Shown here: piece after piece, positions 1 through 12,027 of the stretch | Layout: each line of letters starts with the position of its first letter | Position numbering within the stretch: position 1 is the stretch's first letter | NCBI GenBank assembly: GCA_013397795.1 | Contig: VZTJ01000300.1 | Span: 754,504 to 818,503 of the forward strand | Direction: 5' to 3' | From: Orthonyx spaldingii | Lineage: Eukaryota; Chordata; Aves; Passeriformes; Orthonychidae | Length of the DNA: 64,000 nt | Translations under genes and position numbers: made by a program | The notes under the pieces: generated by a model | What the model was told of the DNA's origin: nothing | Database searches by the model: none | Seen by the model: only the letters and a program-made list of their open reading frames with translations

Positions 1-3000
1 GCTTTACAGGTTGCTTAGCAGATCGCTCATACTGATCTTTTGCAGCATATTTTGAACTTTCATGCACCTTCAAGGAAAATTAAATAATTTCCTTATAGGA
101 AGTACACACAAAATTATGCAAAATGTATTCAAATGGGCTTATAAAAATTACATCTAAGAAAAAAAAAAATCACATTTGCACCTCAAAACCAGGTGACTGG
201 GAACGTACTGTTATAAATTCATTGAAAGCTGATGTATTTTACACCAGTAAATGTGAATCTGGCATAAGATTGCTGTGCTTTCTGAACTGCAATGGGTGTG
301 ATAATACTTCAGCAGCAGCACTGGGACTGGATTAAATAGTTTATGAGGCCTGAACAACCCTCCCTTAGGTGTTGAAGACTGCAGCAGAAGAGATGGCCTG
401 GACTGAATGAATTACCCTGGATATTTCACAGAAGTGTTATTAAATAACACTGTAAACTGGTTAAATCTGGTGACTTGTTCTGTGTCTAGAGTGTAGCACA
501 AATGATTCAACTTCATTGAAAGGACTTTGCCTCTTTGATTTCTCACTTCACTTCCAAAAATGCCAGTGAACCTGACGGCACCCTCTCACTATTCCTACAC
601 CTGAAATACATTTTCATTTGTTTTCATGCTTTGCTATAATTCATGCCCAACACCAAAATACGTGCCCTGTTATGTCTACTTCACTAGGTTTTGTGAAGGA
701 TTCCTTTAAGTCTCAAATAATTCCTTAATACTGAAATTTAAGCATGAAGTGTTTTCTTCTTGTATGCCTGAAGACGCTCCTCCCTCCAGTCTCTTTTTTG
801 GGACTGACATGCAAACCTTCTGGTGTGCCTCCAGCCATATGTAGCCTTCCTGCTGCGTCTTAAGAATAGACAGATTAATCCAATACTTTCTAGTCAGGAC
901 ACTTTTCTAGTTTCTCAATCATATGGATTCTAAAAACATCACAGACCAAATATATTTTAGACAATCAGGGTGCTGAAGGCCATACCAGTTCTATTTCACC
1001 ATCTGTAAAGCCTCTTCAACTTGGTGTTAGCAAAACCAACACACTGGTTTGAGGAGTTTCATCTCATCGTCTATGAATTGCCCTCTTTCTGAACTGAGTC
1101 AGTGGGAGGGCACATAGTGTTCTAATCAAAGACCCTCAGAAATGAGGCAGGTGATGATATCCTTCCAGTCCATGCATCTCTAAGAGAATTCTTCTGCTTC
1201 CTTTGAGCACGTGTGTTAGTTTACACATAGAAGCTCTAATATAACCACCCTTGTTCTTAGAACTTCCAGCTCAGATGAAAGGTGAGTTATTAAGTTTCCT
1301 TTTTCTGTAGCAATTGGTCAAGAAGGAATGGTAACACTGGTGTGTGTTATTTTCTTTTGTGTATAGACCTAACTTAGAAGACATTTTTGTCTTTCATCTG
1401 AGTCCTGCTTAGTTCCTAAACAAGCAAACATGTTAACACCTTCACAGGAAAAAATCCTTCATGTTTGTAATTTGTAGCCAAATTAAGCAGCTTGCTCTAT
1501 GGTTATCAGAAGTATAATAAAATTCCAGAAACATATTCACTTGCAGCTAGTTCCTGTAAGGCACACACCATATACATTTCTAGAAAGCTTGAAGGAATCC
1601 AACTGCCAGCTCAGAGTATGCCTCACAGTCAACCTATTCCCCAAAGGGATGCCACAGTTTTAGAAGAGCTTTAAAAAACGTGCTCATCCCCTGATGGCAC
1701 TCTGTAGTACTGGTGCCTCTGGTGCTCTGTCAGTAAATGCAGCAGTAACTTATTTGCTTCTTACTGGCTTCTGAGTGAATACATACCCCAGGGAGGCAGC
1801 TTTGCAAAGCACAATGATTTTAAAATAGAGCCTGGGCTTTCGGCGAGGGGCAGCCAGTGGTTAAGGCAGCAAGAACGTCTTGTTGATGCTGGGGGCTCAG
1901 CCTCTCCCAGTCACTTGGGCTGCAGCTTCTGCCTTGATATAGAGACTGAAGAGATGCAGGAAACCTCCTGCAATCCAGGCTATAAGGATGATGCCCTTTT
2001 AAACACACAAGTTTCCTGGTAAGTGAGTTGATGCCTGTGCCACTTATGATCTCAACGGTAAATTCTCCTTGGAACAGCATATGGGCCTGGAAGGCAGCTG
2101 TCCTGCTTGGTGAGATCTAAGGGTGCAAAAGGTGGGAATCGTGCCAGGAGCCTGATCCCTAGCTGCCAGATTGAAAGGCCTTCCCTCTTGGGAGAGGAGA
2201 GCAGGAGCAGAACAGGAGCCCTTCTCAAGGTGGAGGAGGGGTTGGGCATCTGAAGGGAACAGAAAGAGAACTGTGCTGTGCTGGGTGACACTTTGGTGGC
2301 TGCTGACCTTCCTGCAGGGGGAGGAAACACCAGCTCAGGCATGGACTTGGGTTTGCCACCGCCAAGACAAGCACTAGAACTGCTACAGACTGTAGAAACA
2401 GTCTTTCTTAAACATTACTATAATTTTTTTGTTAAATACTGTGACACCTTTCCAGTAAGCAAGAAGGAGTGTAGCAAAGGCATGCTCTTTAAAGCAGTTA
2501 TTGGAGGTACAGGGTATGAAATGGGTGAGAAAAGGCTCTTGCAGCTTCAATGCTGCTGTACCAGGCTGATTACTCTGGCTAATGGCTCTGTTTGTTTGTC
2601 TGTCCGTTTTTACCAACTAGAAGAGAAGAGGGAGACTTCTTTTTCCGTGACATTACTGGGGTAACTAGGAAAATCCTCCTGGGAAAAGAATTTCATCATA
2701 AGTGATATTTTACTGCAAGAAGTCTCAATTTTGATGGGTTGTCTTTTACTGATGAAAATCACTTTGCCAAATAATTCAGAGTTGAAGATGAGAAGGAGTG
2801 GGAGAAGATGGAGTACTAAGAAATTCTGCAAAGAAAGGAGGTCATATGGTAAAATATTGACTCCATGACATCATTTTCATTGATACTGTCACTGATATAA
2901 TTCAACTTGATAACACAGATATTACATACAGAGACATAAACATTCAAGTAGGGAAAGGCACAAGTATAACTATTTCATTGATTTTAATTAAATTTTCCTG

Positions 3001-3572
3001 ACTATTGCAAGGTTGGCATATTTTTAATTTTATTTCCATTAAAGGGCGTGCTTGGTCTCTCAAAGCCTTAATAAAATGTTCTTTCGACCTCTCTCCTTTC
3101 TCTGCTACAATCTAAACTTCTACATAAGAAAAGGACCAAAATATGTAATTTACTACTTCCATATGCTGAAATTTGCACACACCATCCCCTTAATTTAGAC
3201 CACTATTCACTGTATCGTAATAAGGAACATTCTGTTAAAATATGTCCACCTAGAGCTCAGTAGTCTTTGAATGCTAGATAAAATCATTCTATAAGGCTAA
3301 TGAAGACAGAAACTCTGCCTGTAACAATATTAAGTTTGTTTTCTCTAGTGATTCGAAGAAGTGAGCAATCTGTCAGTAATACATTGAGGGAAATTACTTG
3401 TCTTGTAGGAATTCCCGCTGACAGTCACTCACTCACAGTGCTGACCCAAACATCTACCCACTGACAAACAAATTACAGTGTCTAACTTTGAAAAGGTAAC
3501 TAGCTGTTTTTAATTTTGATTGGTCTCATCAAATCTCTCCCATATTTACCCAATCCCTATTCTTTGCTGTGT

Positions 3573-3610
3573 TAAAAAAAGAAAAAAAAAAAAGGAAGAA
3601 AGAAAGAAAA
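3573..3610 (+). repeat. A/G-rich polypurine run
   Basis: A-tracts broken by G, ending in GGAAGAAAGAAAGAAAA. This is simple low-complexity sequence in the intron. Confidence 0.9.
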
Positions 3611-5102
3611 TGGAAAACCCCATGGTTTTTGCATTTGCAAAAATTATTATTGCCTACATCCGAGAGTGTTATGTCAGATAAAACTGTTAAACTGTGTCTA
3701 ACCAACATTAAGACTGGCAGCCCTGCCAGTGACTGACTGGGTGAGTGAACACATTACTGAGACAGCATTGTAGAAATTAATTTTCTTCAATAAAGTGATT
3801 TTTAAGGCTCATATATTTCACAATCTAAACATATGTCACTGTTTCATAAACAAAATAAATGGATTAAAATAATACATTACCAATATGCTGACACATGGAG
3901 ATATTTTAATTAGAAATACTTAAGCTGCGTGATATTTAACTGCTATATTTGTTGAAGAGGAGCATGCATCATTTAGTAAGACATAAGGCAGGTACATCAC
4001 TTTGCATGATGTGGTACCAGAGTGGGACCAAATCACCTCCAGTGTGCGCGCTCACTATCAGATCACATTAGCCCCGCGGAAAAATCATGTTAAGGTTAGA
4101 ACATACAGAGGAGACTCCATAAGAGCAGCCGTCCACTAAAATAGCTTTTTCATTGAAGTAATAAGTCACCCATATTCTGGTTCCTGAGAATAATATTTCT
4201 TCATAAAGGGCCACATTTAACAACTTAGCTATTTAAAGGCCATATTTACATGACTGTCGCATTACATTGGCCTCTTTCCTGCACATTCTTCTTGACTTAC
4301 TTGGAGGACCGGCACTAAAATAGCTGAGGAAAGCAAATGTCAACTATGTCCTGAAATTTATACGTGTGAGAGAATTGGAATAAGTAGAAATGTAATATAT
4401 TGTTTACTGTACCAAGTGCCCTCTGTTCTCTAAAGGTCAAAAGCATTGTAACCTTGGAGTTACAGTTTCTGATTGTTCCCAGGGTTAAATACATTATCAA
4501 AATTAATGGTTCAAACCCCTCAACCTTCAGATATATGAGTATTCATGCCTCCATCTGCTGAACTGTTCAACTAAAAATAGCATTCTTCGGCCTTCCCTCT
4601 ACTAATATTGTGCCCCTGAGGCAGGCGATGCAATGCTTCAGCAATACACTGGATCTGCACCCAGCAGTATAAAAAAAGGTCATTTACTTTGTCTGCAATT
4701 AGAAGAGAGTATCAAGGAGCGGGGTAAGATGGGAGGGCAGAAAAGAAATAGGCAAATATGTGTTTAGTTAAAATTTTCTCTTTTTTTAACTGGATTATAA
4801 AAACTTCAGGTTTCAAGAACACAGCTGCAACTATAGTTAAGACTCGCCAAGGTTCATTAGTGTTATAAGTGATAAATTCTGAAGGACAAATTACACAAAT
4901 AGTTTGGGGAAAGAGTTATGAACGAAAGCTTTTTTGTTTTGCTTTTTTTTCCTAGAGCTCACTTTGTTTAGGAATAACTCCAGCTAGCATCATTGTAGTG
5001 CTTCCATTTCTATCAACAGTTTATCAGTCGTGGTTGAGAGAGTTGCGACACTTCCTTATTTATCTCCTAGACAGCTTTGTAGAAATATGTAAGAATGAAG
5101 GC

Positions 5103-5111
5103 GGGGGGGGG
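5103..5111 (+). repeat. G9 homopolymer
   Basis: Nine G in a row, isolated in AT-rich sequence. Confidence 0.9.
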
Positions 5112-6387
5112 TTAAACACTAAAGGGCATAGAGTAACATTCCTTGTTTGAAAGTAAGGACATACAGGTGCCACCTCTGCTACCACTGTGACTTCCCAGTG
5201 ACTAGGTTACTGCTACCAGCAGCATGAGAGCTGCAAAAACCCACTTCATGATCAAGTGCACACATTTAGCAAGATTGCTGGCCACACATCTCCAGAATCA
5301 GTTAATATCAGCTCAACCATTCGACAACTTGGAAAAAAGTTCAGGGAAACGGGAAAGGGGAGAAACTCCAGAGAAGGTGTATGTAAAGAGGAGCAGAAGA
5401 AAAATTATTGATAGGTTTTACAGCTCACACTGATTAATTAAAGCACAAGCTTTTTTTACACACAGGTATCAGAACTGTTTCCCACCCCACTATGTCACAG
5501 GTGTGTTTAGTATAAATCTACAAACTATTCACTCACAGTTGTTTGAGGCTGGAGGGGTGAACAGAAACAGCTTGCTTTTCCTGATTAGACTATACCTAGA
5601 GAACTGTTCCCTCATCAGCAAGACCCCCTCTCAAGCAGAGTGTCCTAAGAAGGCTTGGTCCTACCATGCATATTACTTAAGTCTTGGGCTGATTTGTTGA
5701 GGAAACTGCTGAGATGGGGCTGAGACGTCAATGGGAAGTATGGAACACAGAGTTTTAAGACATTTTGTCAACAACATCGTCAATGACACCTTCATGAGAT
5801 CAGCAGATAGATCAAAAGAAGTTATCTGGTATCAATCTAAAGCAGAGCAAGCCACCAATTCAGGAACGTGGACTGGCATAAAAGTGTAGTAGTTATTATT
5901 TTACTTCAGGATACTCCAAGCTACAACTGAATATTTACCATGAGCTGACCAATGTGATCAAAAAGAGAGAAGGGTCAAACTGGTCTGTTGCTGAAGGAGA
6001 ACATATTTTTTCATTTTTGTTTTTTTTTAATGCACTATCCATGAAAGTCAAACTAGGTACCTGAGAAACTCCTGTATATAACTTCAGTAAAGTTTTTTTA
6101 ACTTGTGAAGATACATAATCCACTGGTGAACACAAATACAGAATTCAGAGGAAGTACATTTTGATAACAATGTGCTAATAGCTTAAATAAGACAGGTAAA
6201 TCATTTATTAGAAATTGCCCACTGGAGAAACATCCTCTGTGGAATAATTGCTATCGTTACATGATGTAACTGATAAAAAATGGTTCTCTGTGCTATTAGA
6301 TTCAGAGCTTGCATAGAAGTTGCCCTAACACACAGAAAGATGAGAACGCAAATTTGCTGCTACCTCCTACCTGGAGCATGATCATCC

Positions 6388-6434
6388 AAAAAAAAAAAAA
6401 ACCATAAGCAGAAAAAAAAAGGGGGAAGGGGGAG
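6388..6434 (+). repeat. A-tract and A/G block
   Basis: A run of 14 A is followed ten bases later by a G-A9 tract and two G5 blocks separated by AA. Low complexity. Confidence 0.9.
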
Positions 6435-8799
6435 ATTACAAGCTTGAAGCTGGCAGAATTTCCTCTGCAGTTGGATACAGATTATAGAAAATAACTTTGG
6501 AATTAATAATAATGCCCTGGTAAAGTTGAAATGTTAGAGCTACTGCAAAGCTCTTTTACTTGACATAGCTTTCTCTCCCCGGGTTCTTCAAACATGGATA
6601 TTACACACACACTCACATGTAGAAACAAAACCAAACCTGCAAATGAATTAGCTATTTCTCCCACTGGCTGAAAGGAACAGAGATTAGTTTTGTGATCAGT
6701 ATTTTTAAGCACTTGGGAAATACTCAGATACCATGGTCACAGCATTCATGTAAATAAATAAGTGGGTGGAGTGCATGGAAGAAAGGAAGCAGAACAGAGA
6801 AAGAAGGGGGAAGGGAAGCAAAGATGGAAAAATGAGCTGAAATGCTACACCCCAACAGTCTTCATGACGCACCAGGTATAACAACAAATTCCCTCCAACA
6901 AACACACCCACATAAGTGCTCATTTAGAAAACACAAAGAATTGACACAAAGAGAATATTAATACTAGGAGTAAATAAAATTTAGTTCAGTCACTTTAACA
7001 ATCTGATGAGCAGGTATCAGCTGAAGGTTAAGTGCTCAGTTATTTAAGCTCTTATAACCATGAAACATTAAAGGTTTTGAAATCCCATAGAGATGAAATT
7101 CAAACAAAATAGAAAGGGGGAGAAACAAACAAACAGAAAAGTCTTTTACAGCAAATATATCTAAATGAAAATTCAGACCCCCAAGCCTGAATGTATCTGA
7201 ATTTACTAGCACCACATTTTTGCTCGTTGTTTTCCCTCTAATTGTTCTCGTCATGTTTAACAACTCAGTCTATCATTTCTGCAAATTAATGAAAATGTGT
7301 TATTGCTGTAGGTTCAAATCAAGTCTGATGTGCAAATATGTGGGTCAAGTTACAAATTGATAATGTAAAAGAAAAGAGGCAGGAATGTCTGTGGTTTAGA
7401 TCCCATTTCTTTGACAGTTGAACAGTTTTCATCCTTTCCTGCCTTGCAGTCTTGCGTAGGCTCACTATTTGTTTTAGTGCATTTCAAAGGCAGCAAAAAT
7501 AGTCTCTCTATTCACAAAGCTGATTTCTGCAGTATTTTCCCAACCAAAGCTAATGAGACTTTTGCTTCAATAAGTAGTCAAATACTGACTTTCAAAGGAT
7601 ACCTGCTATTTTTCTTTTTGAGAAACTTCCCTTTGGTTTCAATCCTGTCCAAGATACAGTCTTAACATCACATTGTTATGACCCAAAATTATTTTTTGGA
7701 GATCTTTGCCTGCAGAGTGAGGGTGTTCTCTTTTCAAATTTTGATTGTAGATTGGGTCAGACCTAAGCTCAAGGGGTCTTTTTCTCAGCTCTGGACCACC
7801 AATGAACAGCAAGTTCTGATCCCATTTTCGCTTATCCTAAATTAATTTGACAAGAATATCATCATAGGATAAAGGGGAAAGGATTTTTAATTTGCATTCG
7901 TCCCTCTGGAAAATAAAATAATCACAGAAAGGTAAGCAAAGCAGATATTTGGATATTAGCATGGCAATACCTTGCTACTCTAGACACAATTTATTCCTAC
8001 TTGGTTTCTGAACCCGACTCTAACCTAACTCAAATAGGGGTTTCAAAGGTTTACTTGCAAATAGTTACATGCATCTTTAATGGCCTTTCCTCTCATGTTC
8101 ACTGTCACTTTCTTTCCACACATTTTAACTCTGAAAGCTTTTGACTGTTTCTTCATTATTTATGACATTGTTGTGTCTTTTCTTCTGAAATTAAAAACTT
8201 CTTGCCACAAGAACTAGCTAATAATTTGGCACATAAATCTTTCCTTCACAGCATTTCATTCTATATGTGCTAAAAATAAATAAATGGCCAAACTAAGTCT
8301 CCTAACCGTGCTTGGCATCTGACCAGCTTAATGCACAGAAAGGTTGAGATTACCTAAATACAGAAGCTAAGAGGGTTTGCAATTTATTGTATTGTCAGCA
8401 CCACACTGACTGGAAAAATAAAAGGAAAAAAAGAAAAACCCAATAACACACTTTTGTTTGGATACACTGACTGCTCCAATTATAGGTAGTGCATTGCAGC
8501 TATAGAGACCACATGTAAATAAAGTACAAAAAGATCTTTGAACTTGTCTCCCATCAACTGTTCATATGAATAAAAAAATACCATTAACTGCTGATATAAA
8601 ACACACAGAACAATGTCTTTCACTCACAGCATCAAAGTTGGCTGCACGTTGCTGAAGTGTAAGTACATAAGGTGTTAATCCTCCTGGGCTGTGCTCAAAA
8701 ATTATTTAACATTCAGGCTATTATTTAGCATACAGCTGGTTAGCAGTTTTCCCCTAAAATATTGGCTTCCATCCCACATTTTTTTGTTCTGGCACATAC

Positions 8800-8879
8800 C
8801 TGGAGCTGTAAAGGGCTGAGTCCAGAAGCAGCAGCAGCTGCCATTGTTGATGGAATGAACTGCACAGGGTAGTTATCAC
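8800..8879 (-). CDS. SOX6: SOX6 internal coding exon (GDNYPVQF...LQLQ segment)
   Basis: This exon has 80 bases, enters in phase 1 and leaves in phase 0. With the last base of the previous exon it gives 27 residues, [13 protein letters not shown], then five alanines and [10 protein letters not shown] recognise this as SOX6; SOX5 has a different word here (DPYPVQLIPTTM as remembered). The acceptor is TTCTCTCGACAG and the donor CCAG|GTATGT. The following exon, expected to begin QLYAAQ, is not found in 1-8799, nor is the optional KGHVSHPQ cassette that I recall from one SOX6 isoform. Together with the 121-base exon it makes 201 bases, so the pair could be skipped in frame, but neither alone could. 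If the donor is not used, translation runs 19 residues into the intron and stops at 8740. Confidence 0.97.
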
Positions 8880-10867
8880 CTGTCGAGAGAACAATGCGTG
8901 CAGGTTCAGACAATGAGCAGAGAATAGCAGCAGACAAGTGCAAACAAGGCCCTAGGATTGCCTGCGCTCCACAGCACTCCTCTAAGCCTAAACATCTGCA
9001 AAAACAAAAGGCTTTGCTGGGCACGGACTTGCCATGCTCCCTTGGAACTTTTTTTGTTAGTAGATAGCTGGTGGGCAAACTGGCAAAACATAAATATCAT
9101 ACTCGTGATTTCCATTTTCAAAAGCAAATGTTCAAATCAAATGTGGAAGCCTGGGCACAAAATAGGCCTTACAGCCACAGACACACAGATAAGATACCCC
9201 AGGAAACCCCAGTGGCTCCCTGAGGAAAAAAGCAGTTTTCACCATGTGTTTCTTAAAAAAAAAGAAATCTGTTATAACCCAAGAAATATCAGTCCTGTTT
9301 AATGCAGGGTGATTTCAGTGTCAAGTGGCTCCTGGGAAAGGTACCCATTTGACTCAACACAGGTTGAGGTTACTCGTTTTACTTTGGGGTTCCCCATCTT
9401 GGAACAACTCCTTTAAGGTAGTCATAGAGAAAAACAAAATTAAATCACCTTCTAATATAGCTTGAAATACAATTTTAATTTTCTCTTAGATCTGAGGGCC
9501 TACTGAAGTCCATAGATTAGACAGGTGCTCAGTTACATGAAGATTCAAGTACTAAAATTTCCAAATTAAGTACTGTAACATGATGTTTTATAGGATCTGT
9601 GGGTGTTCCCATAGATGTGCATCACACAGTGCCATTTGGACTCTTAGAGAATGTAAGCAACGAAAGAAGGCTGAAATAACTTAGCAGTGTAATCTGTAAT
9701 ATAAAAATTAATACAGTGATGGATAAGTAACTGTGATTTAATGGAATATCACTTTGGCTCCAGCTACTTATTTAAAATCAGTTTTATGTACTATCTGTAA
9801 GCTACATTTTAACAGGCTGTACATTTTTTAGATGTTTTTACAATAATCAGTCTATTTTGCACAAACTCTTCCATGCTGAAAGCAGAATGTAGCAATGAGG
9901 GAAAATACTGAAATCCAATATAATATAATCAGGACATTTCAAAAACTAGATTTTTTTGTCAACCCCCTCAAATAAATAACAATAACTGAAGTCTTTGCAG
10001 TCACCAGATTCCTCGGAACTTTTTGTTTTTACCACCTGAAGTTCTATTGTCTCCAGCTCAGTTAAAATGTTCGGTTGTTTCGCTTTTTTAATAAATTGTA
10101 CATGTCTAATGCACAAGGTCTCTTTGCATCGTATCCATAATACCTCATCAGGCCATTGAGCACAGTATGTGCTTGTACACAGTCCAGTAACAATTGGATT
10201 CTGATTGCATATGGAGCTCCGCTACAATGCATTCACTAACACTATATTGTACTGGTGTCCTATGGAGTAATGTTCAAAATATCTCCTCTTATTTTCCCCA
10301 TTCCATGAGGTTGATTTTAGCTTGCAACGATGTTGGGGTTTTATTTGTTAAAAAACAAAACCAACAAAAAAACTTCCAGATTATTTTCTTAAAGTACTAA
10401 AGCTGTCTCTTTACGGTTAAGTAATTCCACTCATCTCTTTGATATTTATATGAAATTATCCGAATAAATAAGATCCTAATCTAAGTTAAATAATGTTTCT
10501 TTCAGAAATATCTTACAAGGTTTTTTTTAAAAAAAATTACAAAGATGTTGAATTAATGATGCTTTAAATGGGGGGGGAAATAACCATCCAACTTATCAGC
10601 ATGGACTGCCTTGCAGAACATTTTGGAGGCATTCTTTCTTTAAATATCATGAATTATTCATCTCTGTTCCACACAGCAATCTCTTCTTTCTCCCTCCCCC
10701 TCTGCATACACTTTTTAAGTTCAATACCAGTTGCTTTATTTGTACTAAAACATTTTCCATGTCAAACATATTTAAAAAAAAAACCAAACTCTAAAAGAAT
10801 TCCCTGCGGCACTCCTTTTTCACAGCTGTCATGCTCCTATGGTTTGAAATAGCCAGATATTTTATAC

Positions 10868-10902
10868 CCACACGCACACACACGCACACGCGCACACACA
10901 CA
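10868..10902 (+). repeat. CA/CG dinucleotide microsatellite
   Basis: Imperfect (CA)n with interspersed CGCA units, about 35 bases. Likely polymorphic. Confidence 0.95.
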
Positions 10903-11807
10903 GAGTTTTTGGCTTCACAGTTAATTTAATAGTATCTTCACCACACCCTGTAGTGTTCTCTTGCTCACCTGCTGGCTACAGTGTTTTCTTTTGTTGCAGG
11001 AAGAAGAACAATTTTATAGTTATGCCATTTATCTGTTATTGAAATCCAGTACTGTCCCTTTTCCCCCTCATTTTAAAGTGTTAAATTACGGCTAAGTCCT
11101 GGTATGTCAGCAGCATCTTTGTGCTTGGAAGAAAAATTAATACTCCTTCAGCCCTGGAGTACTTTGTTGACACTGAGGAGTAAAAACAGAGCAAAGGTAC
11201 TTCTTTCTCCCTTGAGCAAACTGAGCATGCAAAGAATGCTCTGGTTTTAATTTTTAATTACAGTGGTACATATTTCCCCCTCTCTTTTTCTCAGTGCAAG
11301 AATGGATCAAGAAGCTCCTCCATAGCTGTCTTGGCAAGAAATCAGTCAATGTATTGTAACAGTCTTTTTTCAAATTTGTTTCCCGATTTGGAATGCTTGC
11401 ATGAGGATCCATTCTTTTAAATTTGTACAAAAGGCAGGAGAACATGTTCAAACAGGTCTGCCTTAGGTACTGGTGTGTGCTGGCCCTTGATAACCAGGAG
11501 TGAGAAGAATGCTGGAAGAAGAAAATCTGTCATGTTTTGCAAACTGATCTTTTCAATCTCCTTGCTGTGCTGATTGTCTATTTACATTTGGCTGCTGTTG
11601 TTTATATATAAATTGGTGTTTACAAGCCATGGAAAATTATGCCAGACTTCTGTTTCATTTGTCAGGTTGAGCAACATTTCCAAATGAATAAAAGCAGTGA
11701 GCAATTGTGCTGTGCTATTCTACATAGAAATAATGTAAATGTTTCTTTTTGTCTTGGATAAAGAGATGAAACTTAGCAGACTTTATTTATAGGATGTATA
11801 GACTTAC

Positions 11808-12027
11808 CTTCCAGATCAAGGCTTTGTGAGCTGTGAGGAAAGAAGGATGTCTGGCTTTTGTGAGACCCAGAGTGGGGGGAAGGTGTTGCTTTAATACCCG
11901 TCTTTCCTAAAACACAATTGTGAGACATAAGCTGACTCTCCTCATGGGAGTTGCTACGTTTTTGGCTTGGTGATGTTTCCCCCATTTTGGGATTGTAACT
12001 TAAAAATTGTCTCTTCACAGTCACAGA
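11808..12027 (-). CDS. Candidate alternative SOX6 exon (possible alternative N-terminus or poison exon)
   Basis: This 220-base segment is in SOX6 orientation between the 121-base and 80-base exons. The donor GGAAG|GTAAGT is a near-perfect match to consensus. A plausible acceptor TTTCCTCTCAG precedes 12027, and two similar TTCCTCAG sites lie further upstream (near 12110 and 12217). From an ATG at 11985-11983 the frame is open for 59 codons and leaves in phase 1, exactly the phase required by the exon at 8800-8879. The peptide would begin MGETSPSQKRSNSHEES, rich in Ser, His and Lys, and continue into GDNYPVQF. If instead spliced after the 121-base exon, the frame meets TAG after about 24 codons. 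The open frame extends upstream as far as 12240, so it is the longest in the window. No known isoform with this start comes to mind; it may be a chance frame next to a cryptic donor. Confidence 0.3.

Larger units (their letters stand above)
1..8799 (-). other. SOX6: SOX6 intron, partial, downstream of the 8800-8879 exon
   Basis: No coding exon was recognised here. The stretch is AT-rich and mostly unique. It holds a polypurine run (3573-3610), a G9 tract (5103-5111), an A-tract followed by A/G blocks (6388-6434), and a somewhat GC-richer stretch (about 1830-2400) whose short open frames overlap on both strands and match nothing I know. No old repeat could be named. The intron continues beyond position 1, where the remaining SOX6 exons, including the HMG box, should lie. 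Confidence 0.85.

Noticed and set aside
2052..2664. Open frames of 96 and 128 codons on opposite strands in a GC-richer patch.
   Set aside because: No protein family is recognised. A possible acceptor (CTGCAG near 2317) and donor (near 2453) are weak, and the segment between them reads through a low-complexity T/A tract.
8722..8745. Minus-strand CAGCTGTATGCT, reading QLYA, like the start of the next SOX6 exon (QLYAAQ).
   Set aside because: It continues AAATAATAG, giving QLYAK and a stop. There is no acceptor of quality and the distance to the 8800 donor is far too short for an intron. Coincidence.
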